This document shows, piece by piece, positions 7,672-14,423 of a stretch of 14,975 bases of DNA. Below the pieces are notes generated by a model. It did not search any database. It worked only from the letters and a program-made list of their open reading frames with translations, and was not told where the DNA came from. Positions within the stretch are counted from its first letter, which is position 1. The number at the start of each line of letters is the position of its first letter. The stretch covers positions 1 through 14,975 of the forward strand of contig JAHJXD010000064.1 of assembly GCA_018827685.1 (NCBI GenBank), in the 5' to 3' direction. Origin of the DNA: Patescibacteria group bacterium (GTDB taxonomy: Bacteria > Patescibacteriota > Patescibacteriia > Patescibacteriales > GWC2-42-12). A program made the translations under genes and the position numbers.

Positions 7672-7699
7672 ATTATACATTATGCTCAAAATCTGTCAA
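7672..7699 (-). promoter_or_regulatory. consensus promoter of the 23S-5S unit
   Basis: The - strand has TTGACA (7694-7699), a 16-base spacer, and TATAAT (7672-7677), perfect matches to both sigma-70-type boxes. Transcription would start near 7665 and run through a 360-base leader into 23S. It lies 40 bases after the pilT stop codon and is the strongest promoter in the window, fitting an rRNA gene. Confidence 0.85.
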
Positions 7700-7739
7700 G
7701 GCTAAAAGCTCACAAAAATATACTTTAAAATTAGCGATT

Positions 7740-8795
7740 TTATAAAATCCTAAACTTTTCCAATAACCCTGGATTATTCATATGGCTTTGCGCCGCTTCC
7801 TTGGCAATAATTTTGGCATCATACAGCCTCTTTAAATCATGGTCCAAGCTTATCATACCTTCTTTAGAACTAGTTTCAATCACAGTTTTAATTTGGGCGA
7901 TTTTATTTTCTCTAATTAAATTTGAAACTGCCGGAGTATTGATAAGAATTTCCCTGGCCGCGATTCTTCCGCCACCGATTTTTACGAGTAGGCGCTGGGA
8001 AATTACCGCCGCCAATGTTATGGATAATTGCATCCTGACTTGGGTCTGCTGATGAGGCGGAAAAATATCTATAATCCTGTCAATGGTTTGCGCCGCGCTG
8101 TAAGTATGCAAAGTGGCTAAAACCAAATGTCCTGTTTCGGCCAAAGTAATAGTGGCGGCAATAGTTTCCAAATCTCTCATTTCCCCTACCATAATTACAT
8201 TCGGGTCTTGCCTTAAAACATGCTTTAAGCCTTGGTTAAAAGAAGCCATATCAGTGCCTAATTGTCTTTGTACAATAATGCTTTTATCATGCTTCAATTT
8301 AAATTCAACTGGATCTTCTAATGTTACAATACTGCAACTTCTTCGATAATTAATATAATTTATCATGGCGGCCAAGCTGGATGATTTGCCGCAACCGGTT
8401 GGACCTGTGACTAAAATTAATCCTTGCTGCAAATTAAGCAAATCATAAACTACTTTAGGCATAGCCAGATCTTCTAAGCTAGGGATGGTGTCGGTTATCA
8501 CTCTGGCCACTAGGCCGAGATTGCCTCTTTCATAAAATAAATTTATTCTAAATCTGGTTTTATTATCATCTTCGTAGCTGAAATCCAATTCTTTATCAGC
8601 CATAAATCTTTTCTTTTGTTCTTCGGTTAAAATAGGAAAAACCATTTGCTCAATATCTTTTTTGGATAAAACTTTTTTAGGCTCTATTGTAACTAATTCG
8701 CCGTCAATCCTTAATAAAACCGGAGCACCAACAACTAAATGAATGTCTGAAGCGCCTTTTTTAACTGATAATTTAAAAATGTCTTGCATGGTCAT
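7740..8795 (-). CDS. pilT: PilT, type IV pilus retraction ATPase
   Basis: The 351-residue product is a full-length PilT-type hexameric ATPase that works at the inner face of the membrane to depolymerise type IV pili. That drives twitching motility and DNA uptake. Residues 1-100 form the PAS-like N-terminal domain with the typical GASDIHL near 14-20. The ATPase core follows: Walker A GPTGCGKS at 131-138, Asp box TLEDPVEF at 158-165, Walker B MVGEMRD at 202-208 and His box LATLHT at 226-231. The PilT-typical NLIRE motif at 292-296 distinguishes it from PilB extension ATPases. The length is usual for the family. The start is uncertain between ATG 8795 and ATG 8789; neither has a Shine-Dalgarno sequence. 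It begins 15 bases after rnc stops, so the two are likely cotranscribed. Confidence 0.93.
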   Translation of the reverse strand: MTMQDIFKLSVKKGASDIHLVVGAPVLLRIDGELVTIEPKKVLSKKDIEQMVFPILTEEQKKRFMADKELDFSYEDDNKTRFRINLFYERGNLGLVARVITDTIPSLEDLAMPKVVYDLLNLQQGLILVTGPTGCGKSSSLAAMINYINYRRSCSIVTLEDPVEFKLKHDKSIIVQRQLGTDMASFNQGLKHVLRQDPNVIMVGEMRDLETIAATITLAETGHLVLATLHTYSAAQTIDRIIDIFPPHQQTQVRMQLSITLAAVISQRLLVKIGGGRIAAREILINTPAVSNLIRENKIAQIKTVIETSSKEGMISLDHDLKRLYDAKIIAKEAAQSHMNNPGLLEKFRIL

Positions 8796-8810
8796 ATAAT
8801 TGAAGAGGGA

Positions 8811-9503
8811 TTACCAGTCTTTATTTTTTAAACCTTGGTCAGCCGCCACGACCTGAGCTTCTTGTTTTGAAGTACCTTTGCCTTGAGAAATTAATTCATC
8901 GTTTAAATAAAGACCTACTATAAATTCTTTGGCATGATCCGGCCCAGACTCGCTTAAAACTTTATAGTGCGGAGTCACGCCGTAAACTTCTTGAGCTTTT
9001 TCCTGAAATTTTGACTTAGGATCAAGATAAAGCTGATTTTTTAAAATATTATCTAATTTAGAAATAATAAAAACTTTAATGAATTTTTTTGCCGATCTGA
9101 GGCCTTGGTCTAAATAAATCGCGCCGATAATCGCCTCCATGGCATTGGCTAAAATAATTTGCCTGGCTTTGGAATTTTTATCTTTAAACTGACCTTTAGA
9201 CAAATACAGATATTTATCTATGCCAAGTTCGTTGGCAATGGCAGCTAACATCCTGAAATTCACCAAACTGGCCCGCCAATTTGTTAAATCACCTTCCGAT
9301 GTCTGTGTAAAACGATGAAACAAAATTTCCGTAACGATTATTTCCAAAACCGCATCGCCTAAAAATTCCAAACGCTCATTATGATGCAATTCAAAATCAG
9401 GATGCTCATTTAAATACGATCGGTGTGCTACGGCTTGCCTTAATAAATCAACATTTTTAAAGTTAACATCCATTAAGGCTTCTAGCTTAGAAAAATCTTT
9501 CAT
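8811..9503 (-). CDS. rnc: ribonuclease III
   Basis: RNase III cuts double-stranded RNA, notably the long stems that bracket 23S and 16S rRNA precursors. The N-terminal catalytic domain carries the signature NERLEFLGD with the expected acidic residues (Glu43, Glu46 and Asp50 counting from the start chosen here). The C-terminal double-stranded RNA-binding domain, from about DPKSKFQEKAQE to AADQGLKNK, is complete. The 230-residue length is normal. The second catalytic cluster reads ILANAMEAIIGAIYLDQG. Asn120 stands where E. coli has Asp114 and Aquifex has Asp107, while Glu123 (E. coli Glu117) is kept. An in-frame ATG at 9518 lies inside the end of a palindromic repeat, so I take the ATG at 9503, which gives the usual N-terminus (MKDFSKLEALMDVNF). 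No Shine-Dalgarno sequence is present. pilT follows after 15 bases. Confidence 0.93.
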   Translation of the reverse strand: MKDFSKLEALMDVNFKNVDLLRQAVAHRSYLNEHPDFELHHNERLEFLGDAVLEIIVTEILFHRFTQTSEGDLTNWRASLVNFRMLAAIANELGIDKYLYLSKGQFKDKNSKARQIILANAMEAIIGAIYLDQGLRSAKKFIKVFIISKLDNILKNQLYLDPKSKFQEKAQEVYGVTPHYKVLSESGPDHAKEFIVGLYLNDELISQGKGTSKQEAQVVAADQGLKNKDW

Positions 9504-9513
9504 GGGTTTAACG

Positions 9514-9639
9514 GTCATCGCGAGGAGTGATAGCGACGAAGCAATCTCACGTATAATTACATATCACAAAAACTTTCCACTTTATCTTAAACGTCTCATT
9601 CGTGAGATTGCTTCGCTTCTTTCAGAAACTCGCAATGAC
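9514..9639. repeat. palindromic intergenic element between nusB and rnc
   Basis: Outer arms GTCATCGCGAG (9514-9524) and CTCGCAATGAC (9629-9639) pair with one G-U. Inner arms CGAAGCAATCTCACG (9537-9551) and its exact complement (9601-9615) pair over 15 bases. This architecture, with CGCAATGAC ends, matches a widespread type of small non-coding bacterial repeat. It fills almost the whole gap between nusB and rnc and supplies a spurious upstream ATG to rnc. As RNA it would form a large hairpin in the transcript. Confidence 0.85.
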
Positions 9640-9646
9640 AAAAAAT

Positions 9647-10111
9647 TTAATTATTAGTTGTATTTTCAACCTGTGGCTTTTCTGTCTTTTTAATAGTCTC
9701 AGCTGTATTTTTATAAATCGCGCCTAAAACTCCATTAACAAATTTACCAGATGATTCGCCGCCAAAAACTTTGGCAATTTCAATAGCTTCATTAATGGCT
9801 ACTTTTGCAGGTATGTCCTGATCAAAAAGTAATTCATAAATGCCAATACGCAATATATTTCTATCAACGATGGTAATCTGGTCTAATGGCCATTCAGTAG
9901 CATACTTGGTTATATAACTATCAATTTCCGCTTCGTGTTTTATCACTCCGTTAATTATACGTTTAACAAAACCGTGATCGTTAAATGTTGGAGCGAATTG
10001 TTTAAAATTTTGTTCGATCAAATCAGTTAAATCTTTCTCTTGCTTGCCGTTAAAATCCCAAGAAAATAAAGTTTGCATGGCAATCGTTCTGGCCAAATGA
10101 CGATTAGACAT
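9647..10111 (-). CDS. nusB: NusB transcription antitermination factor
   Basis: NusB binds boxA RNA together with ribosomal protein S10 and helps RNA polymerase transcribe rRNA operons without premature termination. The predicted 154-residue all-helical protein begins MSNRHLARTIAMQTLFSWDF, the arginine-rich N-terminal helix typical of the family. It contains the conserved WPLDQITIVDRNILRIGIYELLF block and the C-terminal AINEAIEIAKVFGGESSGKFVNGVLGAI block. I choose the ATG at 10111 because the alternative at 10129 lies inside the repeat that precedes the gene. The last 16 residues or so (rich in Lys, Thr, Asn) extend past the family core and are probably disordered. A boxA-like site in the 23S leader of this window is a plausible target. 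Confidence 0.93.
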   Translation of the reverse strand: MSNRHLARTIAMQTLFSWDFNGKQEKDLTDLIEQNFKQFAPTFNDHGFVKRIINGVIKHEAEIDSYITKYATEWPLDQITIVDRNILRIGIYELLFDQDIPAKVAINEAIEIAKVFGGESSGKFVNGVLGAIYKNTAETIKKTEKPQVENTTNN

Positions 10112-10123
10112 AATGTTATAAAT

Positions 10124-10223
10124 TGTCATTCTGGAGGGAGCGCCTTTAGCCCCGGGCTTGACCCGGGGGACCGATAGAATCTCGAGATGCTATCGCTTCA
10201 CTCTGTTACGCTCCAGCATGACA
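10124..10223. repeat. palindromic element between rpmF and nusB
   Basis: Terminal arms TGTCATTCTGGAG (10124-10136) and CTCCAGCATGACA (10211-10223) pair except at one position. Inside are a CCCCGGG-CTTGA-CCCGGGG hairpin and a GATAG…CTATC hairpin with ATCTCGAGAT in its loop. The left end is shared with the element inserted inside queA at 11085. It fills the whole gap between the two genes. Confidence 0.85.
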
Positions 10224-10226
10224 GTA

Positions 10227-10427
10227 CTATTTCTTCTCTTTTTTAACCTTGCTTTTTATTTTTAAGACTTCGCGGCCTTTATATGAACCGCAAAATTTAC
10301 AAGCGGTGTGAGGTAATACGGCTTTACCGCATTTCGGGCATTTGTTTAATTTAACTTTTTTCAAGGCTTGGTGCGAACGGCCGCGGCGGACTTCGCTTCT
10401 AGACCTTTTTTTGGCTGGTACGGACAT
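10227..10427 (-). CDS. rpmF: 50S ribosomal protein L32
   Basis: This 66-residue basic protein is bacterial L32, a structural protein of the large ribosomal subunit. The N-terminus MSVPAKKRSRSEVRRGRSHQ is the usual rRNA-binding extension. A zinc ribbon follows, with four cysteines in CPKC (30, 33) and CKFC (43, 46) pairs, then the conserved GSYKGREVL. The lysine-rich tail after residue 56 is slightly longer than average. The start is clear from homology; there is no Shine-Dalgarno sequence, and an AT-rich stretch precedes the ATG. It stands between queA and nusB on the same strand. Confidence 0.95.
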   Translation of the reverse strand: MSVPAKKRSRSEVRRGRSHQALKKVKLNKCPKCGKAVLPHTACKFCGSYKGREVLKIKSKVKKEKK

Positions 10428-10536
10428 AAAAATTTAAAAATCAAAAATCAAAATGAAAAATTAGTTTAATTTATGATTTATAGTTATTTATTAAAATCAA
10501 TCTTATTATAACTTAAAAAACTTGCTTTAGTCAAGG

Positions 10537-11673
10537 TTAAACAATCAGCATAGCGTCGCCATAGCTAAAGAAGCGGTATTTTTTCTTAATCGCTTGTTTA
10601 TAAGCTTTAAATATTTTTTCTCTGCCCACGAAGGCGGAAATTAGCATTAAGAGCGTTGATTTAGGCAAATGGAAATTAGTTATCATAGCGTCAACGATTT
10701 TAAACTTATAGCCTGGATAGATAAAAATATCGGTCCACGCGGCATAATTTTTTTCCGGCTTTTGTTTAAAAGCGCTTTCTAAAGTTCTGACTGAAGTCGT
10801 GCCGGCGGCGATTATTCTTCTCCCTTCGCTTTTAGCTTTAATAATATTAGCTAAAGTTTTTTTATCTACTTCTATCCATTCCAAATGCATTTTATGCTTG
10901 GTAATATCCTCAACTTTAACCGGAGCGAACGTGCCTAAACCAACCTGCAAAGTTACATATTCAATCTGCACGCCTTTATTTTTTAATTTTTTAAGAAGCG
11001 CCGGCGTAAAATGGAAACCGGCCGTTGGCGCGGCCACCGAGCCGATTTTTTTATCATCCGCGTAAACCGTCTGATAATTTCTAATGTCATTCTGGAGCGA
11101 AGCGACTCGCCTCGCTGCCAGCCTCGCCGAGTCTAGGCGGGAAACTCCGGCGAAGCGGGTAGAATCTTGTCGTTTCACATAGGACGGTAAAGGCACTCGG
11201 CCGATTTTTTGCACTATTTTCATAAAGCCCGCGCCTTTTTTATTAAACTTTACCAGCCAAGTCCCGTCATTGTTATTTTTAATAATCTCCGCTTTCAGCC
11301 TTTGAGTAAATTCAACTTTTAAATTTTCTTTTCTTTTATGCCCGCCAACCAAGCATTGCCAGACTTCACCGCCCCCCTTGATAAAGGGGGGTTGGGGGGA
11401 TTGTATTTTCAACAAAAACACCTCCACTCTCCCGCCTCCGCCAGTTGGCGGATCCGCTCGTTTGCCGATCAGCCTGGCCGCTATGACTTTAGTATTGTTA
11501 ACCACTAAAACATCGCCGGCGTGCAAATAATCAACAATATCATAAAAATGCTTATGCTCTATTTCCCCAGTATGCTTATCCAATAACAAAAGCCGCGAAT
11601 GGTCTCGCGGACTAATTGGCTTTTGTGCAATTAAATTTTTCGGAAGATTATAATCAAACAGTTTTAATCGCAT
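10537..11673 (-). CDS. queA: QueA, tRNA epoxyqueuosine-forming ribosyltransferase-isomerase
   Basis: QueA transfers and isomerises the ribosyl group of S-adenosylmethionine onto preQ1 in tRNA to make epoxyqueuosine. Family motifs run the whole length: RDHSRLLLL and GDVLVVNNTKVIAARL near the N-terminus, VAAPTAGFHFT in the middle, then HKMHLEWIEV, GTTSVRTLES and the C-terminal TNFHLPKSTLLMLISAFVG. At 378 residues it is about 30 longer than usual. Three in-frame extra segments explain this: one containing DPPTGGGG, one containing SPQPPFIKGGGE, and one of about 27 residues (STRFAGVSRLDSARLAARRV and onward) before NYQTVYA. All coincide with palindromic repeat DNA. I take the ATG at 11673, placed right after the stop of the upstream PH gene, rather than 11691, which overlaps that gene and adds six non-conserved residues. 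Reading frame and motifs are intact, so it is probably functional. Confidence 0.93.
   Translation of the reverse strand: MRLKLFDYNLPKNLIAQKPISPRDHSRLLLLDKHTGEIEHKHFYDIVDYLHAGDVLVVNNTKVIAARLIGKRADPPTGGGGRVEVFLLKIQSPQPPFIKGGGEVWQCLVGGHKRKENLKVEFTQRLKAEIIKNNNDGTWLVKFNKKGAGFMKIVQKIGRVPLPSYVKRQDSTRFAGVSRLDSARLAARRVASLQNDIRNYQTVYADDKKIGSVAAPTAGFHFTPALLKKLKNKGVQIEYVTLQVGLGTFAPVKVEDITKHKMHLEWIEVDKKTLANIIKAKSEGRRIIAAGTTSVRTLESAFKQKPEKNYAAWTDIFIYPGYKFKIVDAMITNFHLPKSTLLMLISAFVGREKIFKAYKQAIKKKYRFFSYGDAMLIV
11085..11170. repeat. palindromic element inserted in frame in queA
   Basis: The segment begins TGTCATTCTGGAGCGAAGCG, sharing its end with the intergenic element at 10124, and finishes at GTAGAATCTTGTCG. 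In queA it encodes about 27 extra residues between SYVKRQD and NYQTVYA, where the family has none. It is open in the queA frame. Confidence 0.75.
11370..11402. repeat. PPFIKGG-type repeat inserted in queA
   Basis: CCCCCCTTGATAAAGGGGGG is an inverted repeat, followed by TTGGGGGG. In queA it encodes SPQPPFIKGGGE. Two related copies in opposite orientation lie between ruvB and the next gene at 12672-12738. Confidence 0.75.
11437..11452. repeat. small palindrome inserted in queA
   Basis: TCCGCCAGTTGGCGGA has perfect seven-base arms around GT. It encodes part of the extra DPPTGGGG segment ahead of the conserved RVEVFLL of QueA. Confidence 0.6.
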
Positions 11674-11675
11674 AT

Positions 11676-12239
11676 TTAATGTTTTTCGCATTGCGCGTGA
11701 TGTCTTTTATTTTCCTCAACCAACTTAATTATAATATCCCTGACTTCTTCAGGATGGGGAATCTGCCGGAAAGTAAATCGCTGCACTTCGCCGGCGGTTT
11801 GTACGTAAACATCGCCGAAACGGAAGATGAATTTTAAAACACCCTTAAGTTCGCTGGTGACGTCTTGAATTTGAGATAATTTCAACTCGGCTACGGTGCG
11901 CGAAAAAAATCCTTCCTGGCGGATATCGATTATCCGCTGGCTGGTTATGAGCCAGACGTCAAGATAATAATCAATAAAAGAAAAAAACAAAAACAGCCAA
12001 ATAAATAAAACATAGCCGCTAACCGCCAGGACGATTAAAGGATAAGAAGTTTCGCCTTGCCATAAGTTAGGATAAATATTTAGCATAATAAAGCCGACTA
12101 AAGCCGGCAGGCCGGCTAAAATAAGCGTCAAGATAAATTTGCCGAACAGAATAAGAAGATCTTTTCTCAAAATTTTTATAATTTTTTCACCCGGCAGGGC
12201 GCCGGGCAGACGGTATTTAAGCATATTGTTTATCAACAT
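11676..12239 (-). CDS. bacterial PH-domain (YdbS/DUF304-like) membrane protein
   Basis: The 187-residue product has two membrane helices at about residues 28-54 and 68-90. These are followed by a bacterial pleckstrin-homology domain (bPH2 type). Recognisable parts are DYYLDVWLITSQRIIDI, the family's 'Y…TnqRii' opening, then LSQIQDVTSE, FGDVYVQTAG and a C-terminal helix IPHPEEVRDIIIKL. Proteins of this architecture (YdbS, YdbT-like) are membrane-associated and of poorly known function; no enzyme activity is implied. The start may be 12239 or the ATG at 12224 (MLKYRLPGALPGEK); the 12239 ATG lies inside an 18-base inverted repeat and neither has an SD. The stop is immediately followed by queA, so the two genes are coupled. 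Confidence 0.85.
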   Translation of the reverse strand: MLINNMLKYRLPGALPGEKIIKILRKDLLILFGKFILTLILAGLPALVGFIMLNIYPNLWQGETSYPLIVLAVSGYVLFIWLFLFFSFIDYYLDVWLITSQRIIDIRQEGFFSRTVAELKLSQIQDVTSELKGVLKFIFRFGDVYVQTAGEVQRFTFRQIPHPEEVRDIIIKLVEENKRHHAQCEKH

Positions 12240-12288
12240 AAAATTTAATGGCCGTAGAGCTTTGCTTGCTATTAAATTTTATGTTGAT
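12232..12288. repeat. 18-base perfect inverted repeat over a start codon
   Basis: ATCAACATAAAATTTAAT (12232-12249) and its exact complement (12271-12288) flank a 21-base spacer. The downstream arm on the - strand contains the ATG at 12239 of the PH-domain gene. In the mRNA this would be an 18-pair hairpin covering that start codon. It may equally be the end structure of a small repeat. Confidence 0.85.
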
Positions 12289-12302
12289 TCCTTATATTTT
12301 TT

Positions 12303-12393
12303 GTTTATCCCCGGAGGGGGAAAATATTTATCATCCCCTTGCGGGAAAAAACTTTTTCTATTTATCCCGCTCGTCGGGAAAAAAGTTTTTAAA
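12303..12393. repeat. three tandem hairpin units
   Basis: Three successive units follow the pattern TTTATC-CCC-(3 to 6 bases)-GGG-AAAA: CCCCGGAGGGG, CCCCTTGCGGG, and CCCGCTCGTCGGG. The last two are each followed by A-runs and CTTTTT/GTTTTT. On the - strand they read TTTTTTCCCG…CGGGATAAATA. They fill the gap between the small membrane gene and the PH-domain gene. The strong GC stems with T-runs before rather than after them on the coding strand argue against - strand terminators. Confidence 0.65.
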
Positions 12394-12397
12394 GATT

Positions 12398-12658
12398 TTA
12401 AAATTTATCAACGCCGAAAAGACCGGCGCCTCCCTGTAAAATCGTTAAGCCCACGTTCCAGTCAATCCGGCTTAAATATTCATAAGAAAAAGATAAAATT
12501 ATAATCGCGCCGGCGATATAAGCGAAAGTGGTTATGAAAGTCGTAAAATTAATCTGGCCGTATTTCATCATGTGATAAAGCGCGATCAAACTGAAAACCG
12601 ACCAGATAAAAACAAACAGTAAATATAAATATAAAAACGCGATTAGTGGTATGGTCAT
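12398..12658 (-). CDS. small two-helix membrane protein, unknown function
   Basis: The 86-residue product begins MTIPLIAFLYLYLLF and has two hydrophobic helices at about residues 5-28 and 38-60. Between them is a short loop (YHMMKYGQINF), and a 25-residue C-terminal tail follows (DWNVGLTILQGGAGLFGVDKF). The frame is open further upstream to an ATG at 12757. That extension translates only the palindromic repeat at 12672-12738 (PPFKGGVGE and LIPLYKGD), so I use the inner ATG. There is GGGGGA about 14 bases upstream but no well placed SD. It follows ruvB after a gap of about 100 bases. I do not recognise a named family. Confidence 0.7.
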   Translation of the reverse strand: MTIPLIAFLYLYLLFVFIWSVFSLIALYHMMKYGQINFTTFITTFAYIAGAIIILSFSYEYLSRIDWNVGLTILQGGAGLFGVDKF

Positions 12659-12671
12659 ATTCTTTAATTTA

Positions 12672-12738
12672 TCCCCCTTGTAAAGGGGGATTAAGGGGGT
12701 TAATTTAACCTCCCCTACCCCTCCTTTAAAAGGAGGGC
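12672..12738. repeat. inverted pair of GGGGGA/PPFKGG-type repeats
   Basis: The first unit, TCCCCCTTGTAAAGGGGGAT plus TAAGGGGGTT, is itself palindromic. The second unit, AACCTCCCCTACCCCTCC plus TTTAAAAGGAGGG, is its diverged reverse complement. The same type of element sits inside queA at 11370. The pair fills the space between ruvB and the next gene and would fold into a cruciform or large hairpin. Confidence 0.8.
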
Positions 12739-12757
12739 TTTCCATCCGCAATGACAA

Positions 12758-13780
12758 TTAAAGTATTTTCTCTTGTCCTTTCTTTTTCCTGCCTAAATGC
12801 TTATAGGCCGCGTCAGTAGCCATGCGGCCGCGAGGAGTCCGATCCAAAAACCCAAGTTGCATTAAATATGGTTCATAAACTTCCTCAACTGTGGCGATAT
12901 CCTCGGCCGTAGAAGCGGCTATCGCGTTTAAGCCGACCGGTCCACCGTTAAACTTATCAATAATAACTTCTAAAATTTTTCTATCCACCCAGTCAAGCCC
13001 AAGTTTATCAACTTCTAAAAGCTTAAAAGCTTCTTGGCAATAATTTAAATTAATATCGCCATCGCCCTCAACCTGGCAATAGTCGCGAACTCTTTTTAAT
13101 AACCTATTGGCAACTCTGGGCGTACGCCGCGAGCGCTTAGCGATTTCTTCGGCCGGTTCGGGCGGTAATTTGATATTTAAAATTTTAGCGCTACGTTCAA
13201 TTATCTTCTTAATATCATCGCTTTGATAAAAATCCAAACGATAAGTCATGCCAAAACGATCGCGTAAGGGCGATGATAATAAACTAATTTTTGTGGTCGC
13301 GCCAATAATAGTAAAGCGAGGCAAGTCAAGGCGCAGTGTCCGAGCCGATGGACCTTTCCCAATAATTATGTCTAAAGCATAATCTTCCATGGCCGGATAT
13401 AATATTTCTTCAATGGTTTTATTTAAACGGTGAATTTCGTCAATAAATAAAATATCACCCTGGTTAAGATTAGTTAAAATAGCAGCTAAATCACCGCTTT
13501 TTTCAATCACCGGCCCAGAAGTAACTCTTATATTAGCGCCCAGCTCATTGGCGATGACGTGCGCCAACGTGGTTTTACCTAAACCAGGCGAACCATATAA
13601 TAAAACATGTTCGATTGATTCATTTCTATTTTGCGCCGCCTTAAGAAAAATCCGCAAATTTTCCTTAATATTGTCTTGCCCGATAAATTCGCTTAATTTT
13701 TTCGGACGCAAAGTTAAATCCAAAGTTTTGTCATCGCCCAATTCTTCCGGCGCGATAACACGTTCATTAGCGTCTGCCAT
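12758..13780 (-). CDS. ruvB: RuvB Holliday junction branch-migration ATPase
   Basis: RuvB is the hexameric AAA+ motor that, with RuvA, drives branch migration of Holliday junctions during recombination and repair. The 340-residue protein is of standard length. Seen in order are the N-terminal LRPKKLSEFIGQ, Walker A GSPGLGKT at 63-70, Walker B FIDEIH at 112-117, and the ARTLRLDLPRFTIIGATT sensor-1 segment. The SPLRDRFG arginine-finger motif and sensor-2 RTPRVANRLLKRVRDY follow. The C-terminal winged helix ends with the conserved GGPVGLNAIA, EEVYEPYLMQLGFLDRTPRGR block. No Shine-Dalgarno sequence precedes the ATG; an AT-rich tract does. It is the first gene of the run leading to pilT. ruvA and ruvC are not in this window. 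Confidence 0.96.
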   Translation of the reverse strand: MADANERVIAPEELGDDKTLDLTLRPKKLSEFIGQDNIKENLRIFLKAAQNRNESIEHVLLYGSPGLGKTTLAHVIANELGANIRVTSGPVIEKSGDLAAILTNLNQGDILFIDEIHRLNKTIEEILYPAMEDYALDIIIGKGPSARTLRLDLPRFTIIGATTKISLLSSPLRDRFGMTYRLDFYQSDDIKKIIERSAKILNIKLPPEPAEEIAKRSRRTPRVANRLLKRVRDYCQVEGDGDINLNYCQEAFKLLEVDKLGLDWVDRKILEVIIDKFNGGPVGLNAIAASTAEDIATVEEVYEPYLMQLGFLDRTPRGRMATDAAYKHLGRKKKGQEKIL

Positions 13781-13881
13781 ATTTTTATTTTAACAGTTTA
13801 AAGAATTAAAGTAAAATAAATGCCTTGACAGTAAATGCCATATTCGGGGACTGTCCCTTTATTCTACAACAATTTTTTAAA

Positions 13882-13915
13882 TAAAAACACCCTTGATTTC
13901 TCAAGAGTGTTTTTT
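13882..13915. terminator. strong bidirectional terminator after the RRM gene
   Basis: ACACCCTTGA-TTTC-TCAAGAGTGT forms a ten-pair stem with one G-U and a GAAA tetraloop on the - strand. It is flanked by T5 on the - strand side and T6 on the + strand side. It lies just after the RRM gene's stop codon and separates that unit from ruvB. Confidence 0.9.
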
Positions 13916-13931
13916 ATCTGAAATAATCTTT

Positions 13932-14270
13932 TTACCAATTACTTCCACCGCGACTGCCGCCTTGATTGCGGTCAAAACTTCTGCCGCCGCCATTACCGCC
14001 GAAACTTCTTTTCGGCCTGTCTTCTTGAGGTCTGGCCTCATTGACAGTAACTGCGCGACCATCAAGCTCTTTGCCGTTAAACATGTCAATAGCGGCTGTA
14101 GCTTCTTCTTCTGTTGACATTTCAACAAAACCAAAACCCTTTGATCTGCCAGTCATCTTATCCATGATAATAATGGCTGAGACTACGGTGCCGGCCTGAG
14201 AAAAAGCATCTTTTAAACTGCCTTCAGTGGTTGAATAGGACAAACCACCTACGTATAATTTTTTGTTCAT
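13932..14270 (-). CDS. RRM-domain RNA-binding protein
   Basis: The 112-residue protein is a single RNA-recognition motif followed by a glycine-rich tail. It is the architecture of small bacterial/cyanobacterial Rbp proteins and of eukaryotic glycine-rich RNA-binding proteins. RNP2 is LYVGGL at residues 4-9 and RNP1 is KGFGFVEM at about 44-51, with the aromatic residues that stack on RNA in place. The C-terminal 30 residues (Gly, Arg, Ser, Asn; SFGGNGGGRSFDRNQGGSRG) are low complexity. It probably binds single-stranded RNA as a chaperone or regulator in the cytoplasm; no specific target is known from sequence. It is its own transcription unit, with a near-consensus promoter, a leader of about 118 bases and a strong terminator. 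The long leader suggests post-transcriptional control, as in cold-shock genes (inference). Confidence 0.92.
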   Translation of the reverse strand: MNKKLYVGGLSYSTTEGSLKDAFSQAGTVVSAIIIMDKMTGRSKGFGFVEMSTEEEATAAIDMFNGKELDGRAVTVNEARPQEDRPKRSFGGNGGGRSFDRNQGGSRGGSNW

Positions 14271-14394
14271 AACTTTTCTTACGCTTTTAGGGATATTCTA
14301 AATCCCATAGTAATTAAATGTAAGTCGACTTTCTTTATTTTGACTTTTTGTTACGCCGAAAGCATAAGAAAAGTAAAATAACTCTTACAAAAGT

Positions 14395-14423
14395 AATATA
14401 GCCTAAATTAACTAAACTGTCAA
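14395..14423 (-). promoter_or_regulatory. promoter of the RRM gene
   Basis: The - strand has TTGACA (14418-14423), a 17-base spacer and TATATT (14395-14400). The start would lie near 14388, giving a leader of about 118 bases before the ATG at 14270. The leader includes a small GGGAT…ATCCC hairpin about 20 bases before the start codon. Confidence 0.75.

Noticed and set aside
12659..12757. N-terminal extension of the small membrane protein to an ATG at 12757
   Set aside because: It translates the palindromic repeat and would precede a normal membrane-helix N-terminus.
13840..13862. GGGACTGTCCC palindrome near a TTGACA on the + strand
   Set aside because: The arms are only five bases and there is no matching -10 or + strand gene. 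It resembles fragments of common REP sequences but is too short to call.
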